DNA of 64,000 nucleotides from Stictocephala bisonia (Eukaryota; Arthropoda; Insecta; Hemiptera; Membracidae), in the NCBI GenBank assembly GCA_035578905.1, contig JAQJVL010000001.1, positions 6,362,488 through 6,426,487 of the forward strand, read 5' to 3'. Made by a program: the position numbers and the translations under genes. This document shows positions 54,441 to 64,000 of this stretch, piece by piece; the first letter of the stretch is position 1, and the number at the start of each line of letters is the position of its first letter. The notes below the pieces were generated by a model. It was not told the origin of the DNA and searched no databases. It saw only the letters and a list, made by a program, of their open reading frames with translations.

Positions 54441-56004
54441 CCACCCTCCCATACACGTTCAGTGGTAGTAACCCACCAACCCTCCCACACATGCATTAGT
54501 ATTGACCAAGTCACCTCCCAGACACGTACAGTGATATTGACCCACCCTCAAACCCATACACATACGGTGGTAGTGACCCACCAACCCTCCCACACATAAA
54601 TTGGTATTGACCAAGTCACCTCCTAGACACTTGAGGGTGAGTACAGTGATATTGACCCACCCTCAAACCCATACACATACAGTGGTAGTGACCCACCAAC
54701 CCTTCCACACATAAATTGGTATTGACCAAGTCACCTCCTAGACACTTGAGGGTGAGTACAGTGATATTGACCCACTCTCAAACCCATACACATACAGTGG
54801 TAGTAACCCACCAACCTTTCCACACATACATTGGTATTGACCAAGTCACCTCCCAGACACGTACAGTGATATTGACCCACCCTCAAACCCATACACATAC
54901 GGTGGTAGTGACCCACCAACCCTCCCACACATAAATTGGTATTGACCAAGTCACCTCCCAGACACGTACAGTGATATTGACCCACCCTAAAACCCATACA
55001 CATACAGTGGTAGTGACCCACCAACCCTCCCACACATAAATTGGTATTGACCAAGTCACCTCCCAGACACGTACAGTGATATTGACCCACCCTAAAACCC
55101 ATACACATACAGTGGTAGTGACCCATCAACCCTTCCACACATACTTTGGTACTGACCAAGTCACCTCCCAGACACGTACAGTGATATTGACCCACCCTAA
55201 AACCCATACACATACAGTGGTAGTGACCCACCAACCCTCCCACACATAAATTGGTATTGACCAAGTCACGTCCTAGACACTTGAGGGTGAGTACAGTGAT
55301 ATTGACCCACCCTAAAACCCATACACATACAGTGGTAGTGACCCACCAATTCTTCCACACATACATTGGTATTGACCAAGTCACCTCCCAGACACGTACA
55401 GTGATATTGACCCACCCTCAAACCCATACACATACGGTGGTAGTGACCCACCAACCCTCCCACACATAAATTGGTATTGACCAAGTCACCTCCCAGACAC
55501 GTACAGTGATATTGACCCACCCTAAAACCCATACACATACAGTGGTAGTGACCCATCAACCCTTCCACACATACATTGGTATTGACCAAGTCACCTCCCA
55601 GACACGTACAGTGATATTGACCCACCCTCAAACCCATACACATACGGTGGTAGTTACCCACCAACCCTCCCACACATAAATTGGTATTGACCAAGTCACC
55701 TCCCGGACACGTACAGTGATATTGACCCACCTTAAAACCCATACACATACAGTGGTAGTGACCCATCAACCCTTCCACACATACATTGGTATTGACCAAG
55801 TCACCTCCTAGACACTTGAGGGTGAGTACAGTGATATTGACCCACCCTCAAACCCATACACATACAGTGGTAGTGACTCACCAACCCTCCCACACATACA
55901 TTTGTATAGACCAAATCAACTCCCAGACACGTACAGTGATATTGACCCACCCCCTCCCGTATACGTTCAATGGTATTGACCTACCCACTTACGTACAGTG
56001 TAAC
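54441..56004. repeat. 105-bp minisatellite of three 35-bp sub-units
   Basis: About 14 units. Each has three related 35-bp parts: CACGTACAGTGATATTGACC..., CACATACAGTGGTAGTGACC... and CACATAAATTGGTATTGACC.... Some units replace the ACGTACAG part by a longer ACTTGAGGGTGAGTACAG. Because 105 is a multiple of three, long minus-strand frames (55384-54731 and 55799-55266) run through it, encoding 35-residue repeats rich in Gly, Cys and His. I regard them as non-genic. Confidence 0.95.
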
Positions 56005-56275
56005 GTGTAGGGGAATCGCCCATATCTCCACTATCGGCGTCTTATTGATGAATAATAATAATTGAACTCCTTTGTTGATAAGTTTCAATTCGATATTGTC
56101 AAATACAAATTATGACCTTAGGTGGTAACAATGAATACACTTGTTCATCTACACTCATCACACTCATTCGCCTTTCGTATTCACCCATATCTCCACTATA
56201 GGCGTCTTAATATCTGAACTCCTGTGTTGGTAAGTTTCAATTTGATCTTGTCAAACACAAATTATGTATCAATTC
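56005..56275. repeat. Right flank repeats of the 105-bp array
   Basis: Two partial copies (about 56010-56115 and 56120-56275) of the sequence at 54206-54440, including ACTCATCACACTCATTCGCC and GATCTTGTCAAACACAAATT. Confidence 0.75.
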
Positions 56276-57666
56276 CAGAATGGTTAGGCAGGGAGCTTCC
56301 AGCGTAGCAGGAAATTGCCAGCGTAAATCTCCACATCAATTACTCCAGTCATTAGTGTCAGTGTAGAGCTGCTGACGGTTGTTCATTATCATCTGGACAT
56401 CTGGGACAGAATCTCGTCGGGGGTAGGGGGGGGGGCATGTACACTACAGCTACCGTAATCATCGATCCGTATTACAATATTGTCCATGGATAAGCGTACC
56501 ACTGTGTATTTGTGGGTGGGTGGGTGGATTAATACAACCGTAAGTGTATGAATGAGTGGGCGGGTAAGTCGTACGCTTTATATAAAGCTTTATAACATAT
56601 TTTATTTTATTATTTTTTAATTTTATTATTATTATCATTAGTCATAAAAATCCCAAGATCGAAGACGCTAAGTAAAACTTGTCTATTTTTGGAATTTGTC
56701 TTTTTTATTTGCTCAAAAGTTTTTAATTTTTGTATATTTTTTGTGTGAAAATTCAGCTTTTCATTTTCAATCCATTTTATGTTTATAAATTTATGTAAGT
56801 ACACTTACATGGCTAGTGTAAGTGTACTTACATTAGGGTCGTCCACGTAGGGGGGGCTAACTATATCTTAATTGGGCATCTCTCCCCACTAAGAGCTATG
56901 CGAATATGATTTTTTACTATTGATGAATAGATAAATAAAATTGTTTCAATACACGTACTTAGCTTCTATCTAATCTGAGATTAAAGGTACTTTACGGACT
57001 CTTTATATTTAGTGTATTGAAAGATTACAATCCTTGAAATGGAGAAATTTTGAATGATACGTGTCCTGGCAGATATTTCACTATCGTTTCAAAATTTAAA
57101 CCGTTTTATTTTATATTTGATATAAACTTTAAAATATGAGGGGTTATAAACACAAATTATATGAATTCTATGATCCCATTTATGACATAGATTATGGCAT
57201 GAGTAAGATCAGTGTTATGTGTTTTGCACCTAACTCCCAGAACCTGCGAGATGCTCCATCCGAGCCCGATATAAAACTTTAAATATCTTCTCCGGCAGAC
57301 ACTCTTGAGTTATTCATAGAATCTCCCTTTTGTGACATTTATATTTTCATCAAACTTTTATTTTGACGAAATTACATTTCAAACCTATGTGAAATATACG
57401 TGAACCTTCTTTATACCCACACCAAGTAAAAAGGTGTATAGCTTAATAACATATAAATAAATGTGTAAAGTATATGAAATAATAATGAAATATGAAATAA
57501 TGATTTATTCCTTGAAATAATACATGATTATAGACAAAAAAATTACAATTCTCGGAATTAATCAACCACAGTTTTCCAGTAGTTGTGGTTGATGTAGTAA
57601 CATAACATTAGTAATCAAATCTACTAATATAAGTAATCAATTTTTTCTTTTTTTTCAATTTCATAA
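56276..57666. other. No gene recognised
   Basis: Contains a short reverse relic of the 35-bp motif at about 56488-56572 (GTGGGTGGGTGGGTGG-like), a G run at 56424-56435, and a palindromic TGTAAGTGTACTTACAT near 56793-56835 in two near copies. No open frame of note. Confidence 0.45.
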
Positions 57667-58822
57667 GAAACTAGCTGTACCCGTCCGTTTGAACGGTCAT
57701 AATATTAAGTTTGATTATATAATCGAAATGTGCAGTGAGCTGTCAGTTTGAAGTCTTGCAATTAAAATATAATTAAAACTGTCAACAAAGTCAAGAACAC
57801 TAAAAAATTTACTAAATACTTTGTTTTTTAAAAAACCACCATTTAATTTAATATCAAATTTATAACAAGTGATGTTATGTATAATTTACATTTTAATTTT
57901 AAAAGTGTAGCCTACCACAATTTTATTCAATTTGCTTTTATTTAACAGCTTTTAATCAAATAATTCAATTAATAATATAGCCCCATAAGAATACCATGGG
58001 AATTTTGGAGGCCAGTAGGACGAAGTCCTGAGGTCGGAGAGGAAAATCCTTTTTAGTGAGCCTCCAGGAGCTAAAATAAACCTATGTACATAATTTAAAG
58101 TCGATTGGACGTATAGTTTATGAGAAATAGTATTGAGTGGTAAATGGCTTATATATACATATAAATTTAATTTTTTTTAAAATCAGTTTTTTCTATTAGA
58201 TAAAAAAGTTTCAAAGTCTAGACAACTCTGTAAGTCTACCTTTAGGGGGCACAAAGTACTCTATTTGACTCTGAATCGATAAATTATTGTGTTTCTCGCC
58301 TTGTTTAGCCATGTCCTATGATCTGGCTATGCATGCTTTAAAACTAAATTGTTAAATTTCCAACTGAAAACAGTTTATTCTCCTAGATAACAAAGTTTTA
58401 TAGTCTAGAAAAATCTGTAAGTCTACTCTTAGAGGGCGTAAATTATCCAATTTTATTTACACGCACAAATTGAAAATAAATAAAGGAATAAAGGAGGTGA
58501 GTTAGAGCAAAAGGTCAAAGGGTCAAGGTTGTAGATCGACTCAAATCAGGCACAGAAAATGGGGTTAGTTTTGCTGTAGGACGGTTCATTTAGCTTTTAC
58601 AGTCCAATTTTGGAAACGCTGTTTTTGGCATTTAAAATGTTTGGCACTAAAAAGACTGCCATCTTCGATTTACTACGTGTTTTTAAAAATCCCTTCTTAT
58701 TGCACATCTACAACATAAAACCTTTGACTCTACAAAATTTCAGCCTCGTAGGTTTAGTATGTTTTTAGTTACAGGGATTAGTTCGTGAGTCAGTGGTATT
58801 TGCCTTCTATAGGTATAGATAG
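57667..58822. mobile_element. Probable RTE-tail/SINE-like long non-autonomous repeat
   Basis: Starts AACTAGCTGTACCCGTCCG and ends TTCGTGAGTCAGTGGTATTT then CTATAGGTATAGATAG. ACTAGCTG-x-CCCG starts and GTGAGTCAGTGG...TATAGATAG ends are familiar from insect RTE/SINE-type repeats. No coding sequence. Boundaries and class are from memory of such families, not from a second copy here. Confidence 0.4.
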
Positions 58823-59384
58823 CAGAACCATACATTTTCAACTGAAATTACCATTTAACGACAAAAATTAATAAAAAACCACATTTATGTATTACTTTGT
58901 AAACACATAGTAACAAATTAAAAAATGTTATCGTCTTTATTTGAAAGATTTCGGTAATATTTTAATGACCCTCCCTCTAACCCATACATGTACAGTGGTA
59001 ACTATCCTCCCCCCCCCCCACCAATACAAATTTTAGTGTATAAATGTTCTTCCAAATATTACAACTAATTTTATTGTTTAAAACATGAATAAACTATAAA
59101 TATAGGAGGGCTAGAATATGAAGAATAACTACCATCAGAAAGACAGCCAAATATACTAAACTTTAAAACATAAAACATCGTAACTATAGCACATTAGTAT
59201 GAATCAATTTATACCTAAAACATATGCGTGATGAGATCTGCGTTACCAAAGGGCTACACTTGCCAGGGAAATAACGGCTGAAAGGTGTTCGATAAAAACT
59301 TATTTTTGAAGTTTTTTAGATTTAAATTTATATTCTTCTTATAAGTAATAAATGTGTCGAGGGAAAAATGTAAAAAATATCCTT
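58823..59384. other. No gene recognised
   Basis: Contains a one-unit relic of the 35-bp motif at 58965-59005 (CCCATACATGTACAGTGGTA) next to a C run. Confidence 0.45.
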
Positions 59385-59770
59385 TATAGAGATATGGCTA
59401 ACTTAAGTGGTTATTTTGGCCTTTCTAAATACATAACTAATTATGAAACCGTGCGATATATTTTATTAAAATTTTGATAATGTGTGACAATTAACCTAGC
59501 GCAAAGTAGTGTAACCAATAATTTTTCTATAAACAACAAATGTACAAATTGAGTTGAAATTTCAACAATTATCTTTGGCTGAAAGATTATATTAATAATA
59601 CATAAAAACTTCTTTGCTAGAGTTAACTATAAATGAGGCAGTTATGTACTTTATTAAAATATTGGGTCATTAAAGGTAAGAGGGCTGTGTGTTAGTGAGG
59701 CAGGCTCTTTGCTGCTTCTACTGGCATTTGCGTGAAATCTGGAATTTAATTCCTTGGAGCGCACAATTGA
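59385..59770. repeat. Dispersed repeat, copy 2
   Basis: Matches 1795-2265 (see there): GCGATATATTTTATTAA, CTTTGCTGCTTCTACTGGCA and AATTCCTTGGAGCG in the same order and orientation. Confidence 0.55.
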
Positions 59771-60361
59771 GCGCCTGTATAATCAGCATTGAAAATATTG
59801 ACTGAAGTAAAACTATATACGTTCCTAAGATGTACTTCAAATTAATTAAGGATTTTAACTAAAAAGCTGTCATATAATCATTATAGCTCACCTGGAGATG
59901 CTATCTCAAGCTATTTATCTTGGTCCAGGAGTGTTCAAGTGTCACCTGCCAAACCTTTGTAAGCTTTGATCATAAATTCATCAAGAGGTGGATTGTGGTC
60001 ATGTTACTAGTTCTCGCACGATAATTTATCAGTTTACGAGGTGATAAGCGCACATAAGCTGTGTCATGGAAATGTTGTATTACAAAGCATTACACTTATA
60101 GACACTGTGGTTACTTTATAATTCCTGATACTCAAAAATTCAAAAACATCACTAAATTTCCTATCTTCTGGAAAAATGACCTAGAGTTTGTTACTTCTAT
60201 TAGTCTGTAATTGTTTATATAAATAATCAAGGGTTAAAATAACACCGAGGTTCTAAATATCATGGAATTTAATGAAACTTGTGTTTTTTATTTTTTATTA
60301 TTGCAGTTATCTCTGTTATACATTTTGCTAAATACCAGTTACCAATTTTTTTCTATAAAAA
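59771..60361. other. No gene recognised
   Basis: AT-rich spacer; nothing supported. Confidence 0.45.
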
Positions 60362-60490
60362 AAATCTGATCTCCTGTTTACCCTTCTTCCATTCGTTCCC
60401 CGTAGACTTTATATCTGTGCCGGGAACTTAGTCTGAGCAATATAGTATAAGGTGAACAGTTCTATCCAAGACCAGGATAAGAAGCTGGGC
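60362..60490 (-). mobile_element. SINE fragment, family 1 (body)
   Basis: Minus strand contains AGTCTACGGGGAACGAATGG and GGGTAAACAGGAGATC, matching the body of the SINE at 25074-25291. The head is absent. Confidence 0.6.
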
Positions 60491-60566
60491 TATAATTTGA
60501 AATGAGAAAATTGTTTTACTATTATTTATTTCCACCTTAAAGTTCACTTTGTCTTAGACATTTAAG

Positions 60567-60660
60567 TTTAAAATAACAATTTTGAGGTTTTAAAATTGTT
60601 ATTTTAAAATCTCCGAAAGATCAATTTTAAGGTTTTAAATTTGATCTTTCGGAGATTTTA
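60567..60660. repeat. Two adjacent hairpins
   Basis: TTTAAAATAACAATTTT...AAAATTGTTATTTTAAA (60567-60608) and TAAAATCTCCGAAAGATCAA...TTGATCTTTCGGAGATTTTA (60605-60660) are two perfect or near-perfect short palindromes sharing a GAGGTTTT/AAGGTTTT loop type. Confidence 0.85.
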
Positions 60661-61017
60661 GCTCGTAAATACAGGGTGACCAGCATCGACTGTCGCATAT
60701 TGTAGAAGATTGTTTGTTAGGTACAAGCAATTAATACCATATAAGATGTATCCTTTCTCAATTTGTTTTCTGTATGCGTGTCTGTAAGTGTTTTTTTTTT
60801 TTTTTTAATTTGAATATCTAAAAAAATCCTGTGACATACAATACTGAGTTTTTATATTAAGGTTGATATTAGAAAGACATATTCAGTGTAAAAAGGTTGT
60901 ATGTCCAAAATTAGCAGTTTCAAAATGGTAGCCGTCTAAACATAAAAAGTCAAATATAAAAAAAACTACACATTTCACCAAACATTTTAAAAATACAATA
61001 TTTGTAGACTACATCGT
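60661..61017. other. No gene recognised; begins with TACAGGGTGACC
   Basis: A MITE-like end TACAGGGTGACC lies at about 60670, but no matching right end was found. The rest is AT-rich with a T run near 60790. Confidence 0.4.
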
Positions 61018-61215
61018 GCGAAATTCAACGATATGCTATTTTAAAAGATCAGTTGGTAAATAAGAGAGGAAACTTATTTTTTGTGACTGAAAGCATTGTT
61101 ATCTGGGTACAGAGTGCCCGGACGATAATGCTTTCAGTCACAAAAAATAAGATGCCTCAGTTGTTATTTATCACGAGATCTTTTAAAGTAGCATATCGTT
61201 AAATTTTGTATGCAT
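61018..61215. repeat. Palindromic foldback element
   Basis: Arms around a centre near 61113: TTATTTTTTGTGACTGAAAG on the left against CTTTCAGTCACAAAAAATAA on the right, and AACGATATGCTATTTTAAAA against TTTTAAAGTAGCATATCGTT farther out. Confidence 0.88.
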
Positions 61216-61377
61216 TAAATAAAATTCGAAAATAGTACTATATTTATACTTTTTTAACTCTTTGATTTCTAAACTCAATTTAAAACAATTTCCTTCAGTC
61301 AACACTATATTGCTTTTTATAACTGTTAGTTTTATCAACTAAATGTGTTTATTATCATTTAGGTGCCATTTCATCTA

Positions 61378-61558
61378 TACAGGGTGGATTCCATAATATT
61401 TTCTTTACTAGAATAACAAACTGTCCACTCTTCTATATTCTATTCTTATATCTTCTCTTGTTGTGCTCTTTTTTGTTATTTTACTCCCTATATAATAATA
61501 ATTTATCTACATTTTCCAGGACATTCCTTTAATTTACCTGTTTGACTTAATTCTGTTA
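61378..61558 (-). pseudogene. LINE fragment matching 53508-53675
   Basis: The reverse complement of 61395-61558 is about nine-tenths identical by eye to 53508-53675 (for example AGAGTGGACAGTTTGTTATT and GAGCACAACAAGAGAAGATA). Its outer edge carries TACAGGGTGGATTCC at 61378. It ends at the same base next to a MITE as the copy at 53507/53508. Confidence 0.8.
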
Positions 61559-61788
61559 TACAATGTGGAAAAAAAATATGGAATCGCTTTCACAACTTTT
61601 GTATGACTTCACTTGTAAAATTGCAATCTTGTACATGATCATGGTTACAAAGAACACACTTTTTGATGCCATTAGTGACATTATCTTTTCAAGGGGTTGT
61701 CAAATTAAAAAAAAATTAAATATAAAATTGTCTATGGAAAAAATAACGTTGTTGATGAAGCGTTTCCATATTTATTTTCCACCCAGTA
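61559..61788. mobile_element. MITE, deleted copy
   Basis: 230 bp with ends TACAATGTGGAAAAAAAATA and, inward from the right, TACTGGGTGGAAAATAAATA. It keeps both termini and subterminal parts of the 459-bp MITE but lacks the central half. The open frame 61563-61793 is this MITE. Confidence 0.85.
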
Positions 61789-62189
61789 TATAATTAGACA
61801 AAGTACAATATACCAAAAACGACCACAGATAAAAACAACCCCTACCATGAACAGTAATTTGCACATTATGAACAGTAATGTAATCCCTTTCTGAGGAACA
61901 GTTGAACTCATTTAGTAACCACACTACACTCATGTACACTCATCCTACACTCATATAACCATTCATATTCGCCTTAAAATACCAACAACGTTGTGTCGGC
62001 GTCTCATATGTAAGAATGTAAGAATTGCAGCTTGTATTCCTTTGAAGGGGTTATTTATTTAAGCACCTTTAGTCTCCAAACAACTTATCATCTAGTCCTG
62101 GTGTAGCATTCCCCAGCTAGCCCTAAGGTAAGAAACTTTACATTTTGTTCGTATGCACCTTAACTAGTCCTGGGACAGAATAGAGTGGA
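61789..62189. other. No gene recognised; diverged array-flank sequence
   Basis: 61900-62000 resembles the flank of the 105-bp array (ACACTCATGTACACTCATCC, TATTCGCCTTAAAAT, GGCGTCT). Confidence 0.4.
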
Positions 62190-62285
62190 TTCATCGATGT
62201 GTGTGTGGGACCCACCCACCCACCCATACACGTACGGTGATGGGACCTCACCCGCACACCTATACACGAACAATGGTATTGATAG
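62190..62285 (+). repeat. Two units of the 35-bp motif
   Basis: ACCCACCCACCCATACACGT followed by ACGGTGATGGGACC and a second ACACCTATACACGAACAATGG unit; same core as the arrays at 18050 and 54441. Confidence 0.75.

Positions 62286-64000
<1,715 letters not shown>

Noticed and set aside
54731..55799. Long minus-strand open frames (217 and 177 codons) with Cys/His-rich repeats that could suggest a zinc-binding protein.
   Set aside because: They are the 105-bp tandem array read in frame. Unit length is divisible by three, other frames are open too, and there is no start context or unique sequence.

Overview
The window reads as AT-rich, non-coding arthropod (most likely insect) nuclear DNA. The grounds are R1-clade LINE fragments, a tRNA-derived SINE family with polymerase III A and B boxes, Tc1/mariner-type transposase debris, a Penelope-like element, scattered TTAGG-like stretches and very many short inverted-repeat (MITE/foldback) elements. 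No convincing host protein-coding gene was found. Every long open frame is either LINE coding sequence or a tandem repeat whose unit length is a multiple of three. At most a few splice- or promoter-like signals hint at host exons or regulatory sequence (14220, 46020-46366, 63923-63977).

Layout. 0-10 kb: decayed LINE reverse transcriptase fragments (480-1000 and 2266-3155, both minus), SINEs, two foldbacks and a 125-bp tandem array. 10.3-13.4 kb: the best-preserved gene-like unit, an APE endonuclease plus reverse transcriptase LINE in one frame broken only by two TGA codons. 14.7-16.9 kb: a 52-bp minisatellite with higher-order structure, split by a 5'-truncated relative of that LINE on the minus strand. 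17.6-20.4 kb: a foldback, a 36-bp minisatellite and a long-arm MITE. 22.8-27.4 kb: an R1 fragment, a MITE, a SINE, a LINE C-terminus, and a foldback with mariner-type transposase remains between its arms. 28-30.5 kb: a 42-bp minisatellite containing CRE octamers and a LINE 3' fragment with an internal duplication. 33.1-38.8 kb: a solo LTR, a second full-length but broken copy of the 10-kb LINE family (itself split by a palindromic insertion), and a Penelope-like remnant. 39.5-43.3 kb: a LINE scrap, a large foldback, a composite TIR element and a 101-bp array. 47-54.2 kb: LINE remnants (including R1), a second composite TIR element and another LINE. 54.4-56 kb: a 105-bp minisatellite made of 35-bp sub-units. 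57.6-62 kb: a long non-autonomous repeat, foldbacks, and a MITE plus LINE junction that repeats the one at 53.5 kb. 63 kb: a GA microsatellite.

The parts act as parasites and substrates rather than as a pathway. LINE machinery (endonuclease and reverse transcriptase) would have mobilised LINE copies and SINEs. A Tc1/mariner-type transposase probably mobilised the TIR elements. The most informative signals are nested insertions, shared junctions between dispersed copies, and tandem arrays sitting next to or inside inverted-repeat structures. Boundaries were read by eye and are approximate unless a target duplication or TG..CA end is cited.
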